The notes under the pieces were generated by a model. That model searched no databases and was not told where the DNA came from. It saw only the letters and a program-made list of their open reading frames with translations. From NCBI GenBank assembly GCA_021785115.1, contig JAJYGO010000089.1, positions 1 through 20,485 of the forward strand: 20,485 nucleotides of DNA. Reading direction: 5' to 3'. Positions 1 through 7,414 of the stretch are shown in pieces (the stretch's first letter is position 1; each line of letters opens with the position of its first letter). Made by a program: the position numbers and the translations under genes. This DNA comes from Chloroflexota bacterium. Lineage in GTDB: Bacteria > Chloroflexota > Limnocylindria > Limnocylindrales > CSP1-4.

Positions 1-266
1 TCGCTCCACCGTCGATCCACATCCTGCTGATGTTTGCGTGCACGCCCGCAGACGACTGGATGCGGAGCCCGGGGACGATCAACGCCGGCCAGCAGTGGTT
101 CTACAACGTGCCGGCTCGCCCTGGTGACACCATCCGGATGGTGGGGCGAGCGCTCGACAAGTTCGTCAAGAAGGAGCGGCTCTTCGTCGTCCACGACAAC
201 GTCTTCTACAACCAGCACGAACAGGTGATCTGCTCGGGGCGCGGCTGGACCATTCGCCCGCAGTGA
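1..266 (+). CDS. MaoC-like hot-dog protein, N-terminal-type subunit (5' truncated)
   Basis: The reading frame is open from base 3 and ends at the TGA at 264-266, so only the last 87 residues are present and the start lies outside the window. The visible part includes a stretch beginning GTINAGQQWFYNVPARPGD, then a GRALDKFVKKERLFVVHDNVFYNQ segment split across strands of a hot-dog fold. This pattern is typical of FAS1_DH/MaoC N-terminal-type domains of enoyl-CoA hydratases. No catalytic Asp/His pair is visible, as expected for the non-catalytic half of a two-part hydratase. The next gene, 33 bases downstream on the same strand, carries the catalytic motif, so the two probably form one heteromeric hydratase acting on a CoA ester in the cytoplasm. 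Substrate unknown. Confidence 0.75.
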   Translation, partial: APPSIHILLMFACTPADDWMRSPGTINAGQQWFYNVPARPGDTIRMVGRALDKFVKKERLFVVHDNVFYNQHEQVICSGRGWTIRPQ

Positions 267-299
267 GTCGGCCCGAGCCGCTCACCAGGAGAACGCGGA

Positions 300-746
300 A
301 TGACTACCGAGGCCACGCCGGTCGGGCACGTCGGCGACGTCATCGACGGGCCGTCGCTCTCGATCACCCGCGAGTCCATTCGTGATTTCGCGGAAGCGTC
401 GCTGGATTACAACCCGCTGCACCTCGATGATCACTACATGGAGAGTGCGTTCGGCAAGACGCGCTTCGGCGGTGTCATCATGCACGGGATGACCAACTTC
501 GGTCTCATCACCCGGATGATGACCGACTGGGCGCTCTCACGCGGTGCGATCCATCGGCGGCTCGAGACGCGCTGGCTGAAGCCGGTGGTCCCGGGCGACA
601 CGCTCAGGCCGAGCGGGACGATCACCCGTGCCGTGACGACGCAGAAGAGTCGATGGCTGACGTTCTCGGTCGAGGTGAAGAACCAGCGCGGGGAGCTGAT
701 CGCGACGGGCGAGGCGCTCGCCGAGGTCCCGGGCGCTCGTGCCTGA
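300..746 (+). CDS. MaoC family dehydratase (catalytic hot-dog subunit)
   Basis: This 148-residue protein is a single hot-dog domain of the R-specific enoyl-CoA hydratase type. Residues 35-64 carry the hydratase-2 signature: D36 and H41 in a DYNPLHLDD context are the expected catalytic pair, followed by FGGVIMHGM at 56-64. The family adds water to trans-2-enoyl-CoA or removes it from the (R)-3-hydroxyacyl-CoA. The start ATG is preceded by AGGAG about eight bases upstream. It sits 33 bases after the other hot-dog gene and just before a CoA-transferase gene, consistent with one operon for a CoA-bound acid. A stand-alone (R)-hydratase is possible, but the adjacent N-type half argues for a two-subunit enzyme. 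Confidence 0.85.
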   Translation: MTTEATPVGHVGDVIDGPSLSITRESIRDFAEASLDYNPLHLDDHYMESAFGKTRFGGVIMHGMTNFGLITRMMTDWALSRGAIHRRLETRWLKPVVPGDTLRPSGTITRAVTTQKSRWLTFSVEVKNQRGELIATGEALAEVPGARA

Positions 747-773
747 AGCGGCTCCGTGCCCCGTGCCGACACC

Positions 774-1991
774 ATGCTCCAGGACATTCGCGTTCTCGAT
801 CTGACGTGGGTGCTCGGGGGGCCGTTCTGCGGCCAGCTCCTCGCGGGGCTGGGCGCGGAGGTGATCAAGGTCGAGCCGGCGCGGGGGGACTCGTCGCGCG
901 TGGTGCCGCCCCGCTTCTTTCAGGGCGATTCCGGGTTCTTCCTCTCGGTGAACCGCGGGAAGAAGAGCGTCGCCCTCGATCTCAAGCACCCGCTGGGGCG
1001 CGCCACGTTCCATGACCTCGTCCGCCAGTCGCACGCGGTCATCTACGGGTTCGCACCCGATGTCCCGAAGAAGCTCGGCATCGACGCCCCGACCCTCGCG
1101 CAGGTCAATCCGAGGATCGTCGTGGGCCAGATGATCGGCGTCCACGACCAGCCGCCCTACACCGAGTACCCGGTGTTCGACCTCATCGCCCAGGCGCTCG
1201 GCGGGATCATGAGCATCACCGGCGAGGAGCGCGGGGCGCCGGTCCGGATCGGCTACCAGATCGCGGACCTCGCCGGAGGGCTGTACCTGGCGCTGGGAAC
1301 GGTCGGGGCGCTGCTCTCGGCGGCGCTGAAGGGCCGCGGCCGTGCAGTCCAGATCTCGCTCCTCGACTGTCAGCTCGCGTTGCTGACCTGGCAGGCGCAG
1401 AACCACTTCATCTCGGGAGACGTCCCGGTGGCCATGGGCTCCCGTCACGCCATGATCGCGCCGAGCGAGGTCTTCTTCTGCAAGGACGGACGGCCGCTGG
1501 CGCTGTCCAACAATGGCGAGGAGCTGTGGCGGCGCCTCTGTGACGCGCTCGGCATGAGCGAGCTCGCCGCCGATCCACGCTTCGCCACCGCCGCCGATCG
1601 CATCGAGAACGTCCGCGCGCTCGCCGACGTCCTCGGCGGGGTCTTCCGCACCAGGACCCGCGACGAGTGGGCGGCAGAGCTCTTCGAGAAGCGGCTCCCG
1701 GTCGCCCCGGTCATGAACGTGGCCGAGGCCCTCTCGCAGCCGCTGGCCGCACTCCGCGCCATGGTCGAGACCGTCGCCCATCCGCGCACGGGGGACGAGT
1801 TGAGGTTCCTCGGGAACCCCTTCAAGTACGAAGGGGCCCGACCGCTCTCGTATCCGCCGGCGCTGGGCGCCGACACCGAGGAGGTGCTGGCGCGGGTCTG
1901 CGGATACGACGCGGGCAAGATCGCGGCGCTGGTCTCCGCCGGAGCCGTGCGGACAGGAGCGAGGGCACGACCTGGGCAGGGAGACGGATAG
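774..1991 (+). CDS. CaiB/BaiF family (class III) CoA-transferase
   Basis: Family III CoA-transferases move CoA between an acyl-CoA donor and a free carboxylic acid through an aspartyl-CoA intermediate. The N-terminus from the ATG at 774 (MLQDIRVLDLTWVLGGPFCG) is the usual family opening, followed by LGAEVIKVEP and the SVNRGKKSVALDL segment. The catalytic aspartate is the D of IADLAGG, residue 165 counted from this ATG. About 405 residues is normal length. A GTG at 756 would add six residues; neither start has a clear ribosome site and the ATG was chosen because it matches the family N-terminus. It lies 27 bases after the MaoC gene and 24 before an anion symporter gene, suggesting activation of an imported acid. 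The actual acid cannot be read from sequence. Confidence 0.9.
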   Translation: MLQDIRVLDLTWVLGGPFCGQLLAGLGAEVIKVEPARGDSSRVVPPRFFQGDSGFFLSVNRGKKSVALDLKHPLGRATFHDLVRQSHAVIYGFAPDVPKKLGIDAPTLAQVNPRIVVGQMIGVHDQPPYTEYPVFDLIAQALGGIMSITGEERGAPVRIGYQIADLAGGLYLALGTVGALLSAALKGRGRAVQISLLDCQLALLTWQAQNHFISGDVPVAMGSRHAMIAPSEVFFCKDGRPLALSNNGEELWRRLCDALGMSELAADPRFATAADRIENVRALADVLGGVFRTRTRDEWAAELFEKRLPVAPVMNVAEALSQPLAALRAMVETVAHPRTGDELRFLGNPFKYEGARPLSYPPALGADTEEVLARVCGYDAGKIAALVSAGAVRTGARARPGQGDG

Positions 1992-2015
1992 CAGGCGCGA
2001 GAACGGGAGACGAGC

Positions 2016-3333
2016 ATGGAACAGGCGACCGTCCCGATCACCGGCGAGGCGACAGGCGACGCCGTGTACCGCCGGGTTGCGTGGAGACTGGTGCCGTTCC
2101 TGCTGCTCTGCTACGTGCTCGCGATCATCGACCGGTTCAACATCGGGTTCGCGAAGCTCCAGTTCATCCAGGATCTGCGCCTGAATGACGCGATCTACGG
2201 CCTGGCAGCCGGTGCGTTCTCGGTCGGGTACGTCGCGTTCGAGGTGCCGAGCAATCTGCTGCTGGAGCGGGTCGGCGTCCGGAAGACGCTTCTCCGGATC
2301 ATGGTGCTGTGGGGGATCGTCACGAGCGCGATGATGTTCGTCCGCGGCGCGACGCACCTCTACGTCCTGCGCTTCCTGCTCGGCGTCGCGGAGGCCGGTT
2401 TCTTCCCGGGCATCCTGTTCTATCTCACGTACTGGTTCCCCGACCGAAAGCGCGGCCGGATGACGAGCCTCTTCGTGACGGCCGTGCCGATCGCGGGCGT
2501 CATCGGCGGCCCCGTGTCGGGCTGGCTCATGGATCACACCCATGGCGTTGGCGGCCTGCGAGGCTGGCAGTGGTTGTTCCTGCTCGAGGGGATCCCCTCC
2601 GTCCTGCTGGGGGTCGTCGCCTACTTCGTGCTGACCGACCGGCCCGCCAGCGCAGCGTGGCTGAGCGTCGCCGAGAAGGAGACGATCCTGGCCGATCAGG
2701 CTTCCGATCGAGCGCGCAGCGCGGTGAAGCCCACCAGGAGCTTCGGCGATGCGCTCCGCAGCGGCCGCGTCTACGCGCTCGCCGCCATCTACTTCGCCTA
2801 CTTCTGCTCCCTGAACTCGATCCTGCTCTGGACGCCGACGCTGCTGAGGCTCGTCGGCATCCGCACCTTGACCGACATCGGGCGCGTCAGCGGCGCGATG
2901 TCGCTCATCGCGACGGCCGGGATGATCGTGATCGGCTACAGCTCGGATCGCTTTCTGGAGCGACGGTGGCACGTCGCCCTCAGCGGGCTGACGGCGGCCG
3001 GGGCCTTTCTCTTGCTCCCGTTCGCAGCGCACAGCGTGGCGGTGACCGTCCTCCTGCTCACGATCGCCTCCATCGGGATCTACCGTCCTCGGACTGTTCT
3101 GGACGATCCCGGCCGCGGTGCTCGAAGGGAGCGCAGCCGCTGGAGGGATCGCGCTCATCAGCTCGATTGGAACGTCCGGTGGCGCGTTCAGCCCACCGTT
3201 CGTCGGCTGGCTGAAGGTCAGGTCGGGGAGCCTCTACGTGGGGTTGAGCGCCATCGCCGTCCTGCTCGCCATCGGCATGGTCCTGCTTCTCCTGACGGTG
3301 CCTGCCAGGCGAGAGGCACGGCCCGGTCGGTGA
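2016..3333 (+). pseudogene. MFS anion:cation symporter (ACS family), frameshifted near 3084
   Basis: The frame starting at ATG 2016 (GGGAG six bases upstream) encodes a typical ACS-family major facilitator, a proton-coupled carboxylate importer of the inner membrane. It shows the TM1 IIDRFNIGFAK segment, FFPGILFYLTYWFPDRKRGR in TM4-5 and GWQWLFLLEGIPS in TM6. At about 3081-3085 the reading frame fails: upstream it reads ...IASIGIY, and the natural continuation VLGLFWTIPAAVLEG, then GGIALISSIGTSGGAFSPPFVG, is in the next frame from 3085 and ends at the TGA at 3331-3333. One extra base (or two missing) explains it; the repaired protein would be about 438 residues, the family norm. Without repair the frame runs on to 3494 through nonsense. 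It could be real inactivation or a sequencing or assembly error. Last gene of the left operon. Confidence 0.85.
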
Positions 3334-3340
3334 GGTGCCG

Positions 3341-3691
3341 CTACATCTCCGGCGCGACGGACGGTACCAGGCAGACGAAGACGAGCGGCTCGGGACCGGT
3401 GTTTCGCACCTGGTGCTCGGCGCCGCCGGGCACGTACATCACGCTCCCCGGTCCGACCGCGTTCCACTGTCCGTCACAGAGCACCTCGCCGTGACCGGAG
3501 TGGTAGAACATCTCGTGCTCCCAGGCGTGGCTGTGCTTCGGCGTGTGGCCGCTCGCCGCGACCTCGAAGACGCGCATGCAGAAGTTCTTCGCGCCTTCGG
3601 CCTTGCCGATGACCACGCGGCCGGTGACGCGCCGCGCCTGCTCGTTGTCGAACACCGTCGGCTTCGCGTCCAGGTATCGAATGGCCTTCAC
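3341..3691 (-). CDS. Small cupin-domain protein
   Basis: This 116-residue single-domain cupin has both cupin motifs. Motif 1 is GHTPKHSHAWEHEMFYHSGHG, giving metal ligands H53, H55 and E60 (or E58). Motif 2 is GPGSVMYVPGGAEHQVRN, giving H93. Such small cupins are metal-binding dioxygenases, isomerases or sensors of small molecules; the sequence does not say which. The start is a GTG with GGGAGG five bases upstream; no ATG fits. It follows the SDR gene on the same strand after 96 bases and its stop is only 7 bases from the stop of the convergent MFS gene. A role beside the dehydrogenase in degrading a small oxygenated or aromatic compound is inference. Confidence 0.85.
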   Translation of the reverse strand: MKAIRYLDAKPTVFDNEQARRVTGRVVIGKAEGAKNFCMRVFEVAASGHTPKHSHAWEHEMFYHSGHGEVLCDGQWNAVGPGSVMYVPGGAEHQVRNTGPEPLVFVCLVPSVAPEM

Positions 3692-3787
3692 GCAGCCTCC
3701 CGTGGGGTCGTGGCTCCCGCAGACGCCACCGCGGCGTCGTGGCCCTGAGTTGTAGCTCGCGCGGCGGGCACGTGCAGCGACGAGGGG

Positions 3788-4546
3788 TCAGACACAGCGT
3801 CCGCCGTCCACTTCCAGGCACACGCCGGTGATGAACTCCGATCCCGGCTCGGCGAGGAACACCGCGGCGTGTGCGACGTCCGCGGGGAGGCTCAGCCGGC
3901 CCAGCGGGATCGACGCCGTGAAGCGAGCCCGGTTCGCGGGGGTGTCGTCGACGCCCATCGCCGTCGTGAGCATGCCGGTGGCCCCGAGCACCGGGGCGAT
4001 GGCGTTCACGCGGATCCGGTCGGGCGCGAGCTCCACGGCCATCGACTTCGTCAGGACGATGGCCGCACCCTTGCTGCCGTTGTACCAGGTCAGCCCCGGC
4101 CGCGGCCGGACGCCGCCCGTCGAGGCCACGTTCACGAAGACCCCGCCACCCTGCTTCCGGAACACCGGCACGCAGGAGAGGGCGGAGAGGTAGAGGCTCT
4201 TCACGTTGACCTGAAAGACCCGGTCGAACTCCTCCTCGGTCACGGAGAGCATGGGCCCGTTGCGGTGACAGTGTCCCGCGTTGTTGACCATCACGTCGAG
4301 CCGGCCGAAGCGCGCGAGGGCGCCCGCGACGAGCCGCTCCACGTCGTCCCGCCGGCTCACGTCGGCACGGCAGAACTGGGCGTCGGCACCGGCGGCGCGG
4401 AGCTCCTGGGCGACACCGGCACCTCGGGTCTCGTCGATGTCGCTCACGACGACCCGTGCGCCCTGTCGAGCGTAAGCGTGGCAGATGCCCTCTCCGAACC
4501 CGGAGGCACCGCCGGTCACGATCGCGACCATGCCCTTCATCCGCAT
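3788..4546 (-). CDS. SDR family NAD(P)-dependent oxidoreductase
   Basis: A classical short-chain dehydrogenase of 252 residues. Residues 11-19 (TGGASGFGE) are the dinucleotide-binding TGxxxGxG loop, D36 after strand 2 favours NAD(H), NNAG lies at 88-91, and the catalytic set is N114, S142, Y155 and K159 (Y-x3-K in WYNGSKG). The C-terminal ITGVCLEVDGGRCV is the standard ending. The open frame extends 52 codons further upstream, but the leader is not SDR-like; the ATG at 4546 has a GAGGAGG site five bases upstream and gives the normal family length. First gene of a two-gene unit with the cupin. These enzymes oxidise or reduce alcohols and ketones in the cytoplasm; substrate unknown. Confidence 0.92.
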   Translation of the reverse strand: MRMKGMVAIVTGGASGFGEGICHAYARQGARVVVSDIDETRGAGVAQELRAAGADAQFCRADVSRRDDVERLVAGALARFGRLDVMVNNAGHCHRNGPMLSVTEEEFDRVFQVNVKSLYLSALSCVPVFRKQGGGVFVNVASTGGVRPRPGLTWYNGSKGAAIVLTKSMAVELAPDRIRVNAIAPVLGATGMLTTAMGVDDTPANRARFTASIPLGRLSLPADVAHAAVFLAEPGSEFITGVCLEVDGGRCV

Positions 4547-4720
4547 GCCAGCCTCCTCGAGCGCGTGAAGACGAAAGTCCTGGCAGTCTACCGTGGACCG
4601 CGTGAGGCAGACCGAGAAGCGACGGCCTGACGCACCGCGATGGACTGCCGCCGAGGGAGGCTCGAGGTGCCCGGGGCGGCGGCTCCATTCCGCCCCGGGC
4701 ACCTCGAGGCGCCGCGAGCA
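4547..4720. other. Intergenic region between cytochrome and SDR genes
   Basis: This 174-base gap holds the 3' hairpin of the cytochrome gene (4661-4708) and the upstream region of the SDR gene. I see no convincing promoter: the best minus-strand -10 candidate, TAGACT, lacks a matching -35. No small gene is evident. Confidence 0.5.
4661..4708 (-). terminator. Perfect 19-bp inverted repeat, probable terminator of the cytochrome gene
   Basis: The arm ctcgaggtgcccggggcgg at 4661-4679 is exactly complementary to 4690-4708, with a 10-base loop. The hairpin begins 12 bases after the stop codon of the minus-strand multiheme cytochrome gene. There is no T-run after it in the direction of transcription, so it may stabilise the 3' end or act with Rho rather than as a textbook intrinsic terminator. 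Confidence 0.7.
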
Positions 4721-7060
4721 TCACTTGCCAAATCGATACTTGGCGTGGCAAGCGCCGCAGGCGTTGGGCATGACCTGGTCCCAGCTCGTGGCGGCGCTCC
4801 AGGTCGCGAGGCTCGCGTCCGGCAGAGCCACCTGGAACGTGTGCGAGGTCACGTCGCCGATGACGTTGGCCGTGCGGCCCTGGGCGTCGAGGCCCGAGAA
4901 GAACTGGCCGGTGTTCGAGGTCTTCGCCATGTGGCACGAGGAGCAGCGCCCCACCGGCTCTCCGCTCCCCGCGCCGGTGGGATCGAAGTAGGCCGGCATG
5001 CCCGCCCTGGCCAGCATGTGCGAGCTGACCGTCGAGGCGACCGAGGCCGCCGCCGCGCCGCCGTCGGCGGTCATCGCCGCCCCGTTCTTCTGCACCGCGC
5101 CGCCGGAACCGACGTGGTAGAGCGCGACGGCGTCCAGGGTGAGCGACGCGAAGTCGCCGTGCGAGGCATGACACGAGAGGCAGGTCACGTCGTCGCGCAG
5201 CGTCGTCGCGTTGCCGGTGAAGAGGTAGGAGGCGGCCGTCGCCCCGTCGGTCCTCTGGAACTGCATGGGCCCGCCGAGCCCGGAGTGGGGGTCGTGGCAA
5301 TCGGCGCAGGTGAGCTTCTCGAAGTTGTTGGTCGCGTGGAAGCTCCCGCTGAGGTCCTGGTACTGCGTGTGATCCGTGCTGGGGAAGCCGCTCGGCCAGT
5401 AGATGCCGGGATCGCCGTAGGCGGGCAGGGCGAGGAAGTCCGAGAGCCTGTGCACGCCGGGGACGAAGTTGCCGCCGCCGAAGGAGGCCGCTGCGTTCCA
5501 GGCGAAGTCGAAGACGCCCGCCGGGTTCGTGGAGGTGCCGCCGTTCGTGTGGCACTGCCCACAGACCTCGCGCTCGGATTGCGCGGTGAGATAGCGCGGG
5601 TTGACGATCTTGCTCGGGTCGCCGGCGGCGGAGGCGTGCTCCGACCCCGGGCCGTGGCACTTCTCGCATCCGATGTCGTGCGAGACGGCGCCGTAGCTCG
5701 TGACGTTGCCCGAGGCGTCGACTTGCAGGCTGACGCCCGACTCGTGGCAGCCGGCGCAGACGGCGGCGAACGTCCCGGACTGCGTCGGATTGTAGTCGGG
5801 ACCGTTCACCCAGGCCTGGCCTCGTCCATTCCACGCCGCGGGGAGGATGACGGCGTCGCCCGGGGTGTTGGCCGTGGACCAGCTCACGAAGCCGGGAGCG
5901 GGGTGGCTGGTGCCGTCGATCAGCACCAGGTATTCCTGCTGCCACCAGCTCTTGTCGCAGGTCGCAGCGGCGGGGAGGATGCCGCCGTTGCCGCACTGGC
6001 CGGCGCCGGTGCTCACCCCGCCCACCGTCCCGTCCACGCGGATGACGAGGTCGGTGGTGAGGTCGAGCGTGGCGCCCGCGGCGATCGCCTGGGCGAACTG
6101 CGGGGTGCAGCTCGGGGCCCAGCGCACCAGCCAGACCGTCCCCGTGGTGCTGCTGCCGGGGAAGCTGGCGATCACGCCCGTGTTCAGCGTGCTGGGAACG
6201 GCGCACGTGGTGTCGGCGGCGGCAGCCGGCCATCCGCTGGTGTCCATGTGGCCCAGCGTGCGGTCGGTGTAACCGGCGTGCGCCGAGCCCTGCCAGGCGC
6301 TCGCGATGTCGGGCGTGACGGCTGTGTGGCAGAGCAGGCAGACGCGCGTCCCGATGTAGGTCGCCGTGCTCGGCGGCATCCCCGAGAGCGTGACGCCGAC
6401 CGCGGTGGCGGCCCCGCCGGCGGCCAGCGCCACCGCGCTGCGGTTCTCGCCCGGCAGGAAGCCCGCGGCCGTGGCGGAGAGGAAGACGAACCCCGGCGCC
6501 ACGCCGCTGATGGTGTACGTGCCGTCGCTTCCGGAGGTGGCGCACTGCGCCGGCGAGGCTCCCTGGATGCAGACGCTGGCTCCTGCGACGGGCGACGTCC
6601 CGGAAGGCCCGCTGCTGCGCCCGAGCACGAGCCCGCTGATGGAACCCGGGGCCGTCGAGCTGAGCGCGAGGGTGATGCTGGCCTTCGCGGTGGCCCCCGC
6701 GGCGACTCCGACGCCCACCACCTGCCCCGACGAATAGCCGCTGTCGGAGGCGAGCACCGTGTAGGCGCCGATGGGAATCGAGGTCAGCGTCAAGGCGCCC
6801 GTGCCGTCGGTCACGCCGGAGCTCGTGGATGGGCTCGTGGAGACGGTCGCTCCGGCGAGAGGAGATCCGCTGGCGTCCTTCACCACGACCAAGATCGATC
6901 CGATGCTGGGTGCCGGACTTCCCGTGGGGCCGGTGGCACCGGTCGCACCCGCCGGACCGGTCAGCCCGGTCGGACCGGTGCTGCCGGAACAGGCGACGAG
7001 GCCAAGCACCAGGACCGTCGCCATCATCGATCGCCGCACTCGAAGCGCGCTCGTTTGCAT
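4721..7060 (-). CDS. Octaheme c-type cytochrome lipoprotein with collagen-like and carboxypeptidase-regulatory-like domains
   Basis: The 779-residue product starts at ATG 7060 with GGAGG just upstream. Residues 1-24 are a lipoprotein signal ending in the lipobox LVAC (C24). Next come about eight Gly-X-Y triplets (25-49), rich in GPT/GAT, like a short collagen stalk. Two beta-sandwich-like repeats follow (about 55-135 and 138-227), with the SGSPLAGATV and TYTISGVAPG patterns of carboxypeptidase-regulatory-like domains. Eight CXXCH heme sites lie at 241, 435, 465, 500, 585, 627, 706 and 768. Between hemes 1 and 2 is a 190-residue insert with four further cysteines. The first heme site is in a TYIGTRVCLLCH setting seen in cytochrome c554-like multiheme proteins. 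The likely role is electron transfer at the periplasmic or outer surface; partner and acceptor are not encoded nearby. The frame extends 50 codons upstream, but that part lacks signal features. Confidence 0.92.
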   Translation of the reverse strand: MQTSALRVRRSMMATVLVLGLVACSGSTGPTGLTGPAGATGATGPTGSPAPSIGSILVVVKDASGSPLAGATVSTSPSTSSGVTDGTGALTLTSIPIGAYTVLASDSGYSSGQVVGVGVAAGATAKASITLALSSTAPGSISGLVLGRSSGPSGTSPVAGASVCIQGASPAQCATSGSDGTYTISGVAPGFVFLSATAAGFLPGENRSAVALAAGGAATAVGVTLSGMPPSTATYIGTRVCLLCHTAVTPDIASAWQGSAHAGYTDRTLGHMDTSGWPAAAADTTCAVPSTLNTGVIASFPGSSTTGTVWLVRWAPSCTPQFAQAIAAGATLDLTTDLVIRVDGTVGGVSTGAGQCGNGGILPAAATCDKSWWQQEYLVLIDGTSHPAPGFVSWSTANTPGDAVILPAAWNGRGQAWVNGPDYNPTQSGTFAAVCAGCHESGVSLQVDASGNVTSYGAVSHDIGCEKCHGPGSEHASAAGDPSKIVNPRYLTAQSEREVCGQCHTNGGTSTNPAGVFDFAWNAAASFGGGNFVPGVHRLSDFLALPAYGDPGIYWPSGFPSTDHTQYQDLSGSFHATNNFEKLTCADCHDPHSGLGGPMQFQRTDGATAASYLFTGNATTLRDDVTCLSCHASHGDFASLTLDAVALYHVGSGGAVQKNGAAMTADGGAAAASVASTVSSHMLARAGMPAYFDPTGAGSGEPVGRCSSCHMAKTSNTGQFFSGLDAQGRTANVIGDVTSHTFQVALPDASLATWSAATSWDQVMPNACGACHAKYRFGK

Positions 7061-7305
7061 GATTCCTCCCGAGGTCTGGCGCGCAGCAAGGTGCGCACCA
7101 GAGTGCGCCTCGACGGCAGCGTGCGGCATGGAACCGCAGGGCGCACCTTCGCTGGCCACCTGGTCACCTGAATTCCGCGCGCTTGGACGTGAGCGACACG
7201 CGGCGGCCAATCCGCCATTGGGTGTGCCCCGCTGGCAGGAGGACGCAGGCGGCCCGCTCCGACGCGGAGGAATTCTTCCCTGGCCTGCGCGAATTCACGC
7301 AGCCC

Positions 7306-7321
7306 GCTCGGGATCCCGAGC
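7306..7321. repeat. Perfect 16-bp palindrome
   Basis: gctcgggatcccgagc is self-complementary over all 16 bases. It lies about 245 bases upstream of the cytochrome start and downstream of the GT21 gene. It could be an operator for a dimeric regulator or chance in GC-rich DNA; nothing else supports either reading. Confidence 0.3.
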
Positions 7322-7372
7322 TGCCACGCCCAGCCGTCCTCGGCTGCCTCCGCCGGCGAGTTGAAAGGAGTG

Positions 7373-7404
7373 GTGCCGTCGAGGCGACCGCGCCTCGACG
7401 GCAC
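7373..7404 (-). terminator. Perfect 14-bp hairpin, probable terminator of the GT21 gene
   Basis: Arm gtgccgtcgaggcg (7373-7386) pairs fully with 7391-7404 around a four-base accg loop. It begins 10 bases past the GT21 stop codon. In the transcribed direction it is followed by CACTCCTTTCAA, a weak pyrimidine/T tract, which fits an intrinsic terminator. Confidence 0.75.
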
Positions 7405-7414
7405 GCGCGACGGC

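Larger units (their letters stand above)
7061..7414. other. Intergenic region upstream of the cytochrome gene
   Basis: The 354 bases contain no credible gene. They hold the GT21 3' hairpin (7373-7404), a perfect 16-bp palindrome (7306-7321), a 10-bp palindrome ggtgcgcacc at 7090-7099, and the ribosome site of the cytochrome gene. No clear sigma-70 promoter was found for the cytochrome gene. Confidence 0.5.

Noticed and set aside
537..3158. 873-codon open frame on the minus strand
   Set aside because: It lies opposite the clear MaoC, CoA-transferase and MFS genes. Its translation is rich in Arg, Glu, Asp and Gln and lacks domain motifs, as expected for an antisense frame in GC-rich DNA.
3722..3738. 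Hairpin gacgcc/ggcgtc between the SDR and cupin genes
   Set aside because: A six-bp stem without a T-run is common by chance at this GC content and would sit inside a likely two-gene operon.
4547..4702. 52-residue N-terminal extension of the SDR
   Set aside because: The extension includes the terminator hairpin and has no SDR features. The ATG at 4546 has an excellent ribosome site.
3474..6545. 1023-codon open frame on the minus strand
   Set aside because: It overlaps the cupin, SDR and cytochrome genes in a shifted frame and is dominated by Arg/Gly/His/Pro. The real genes have catalytic and heme motifs in the other frame.
4640..7171. 843-codon open frame on the plus strand
   Set aside because: It is antisense to the octaheme cytochrome, with low-complexity Gly/Arg/Ala/Val composition and no recognisable domain.
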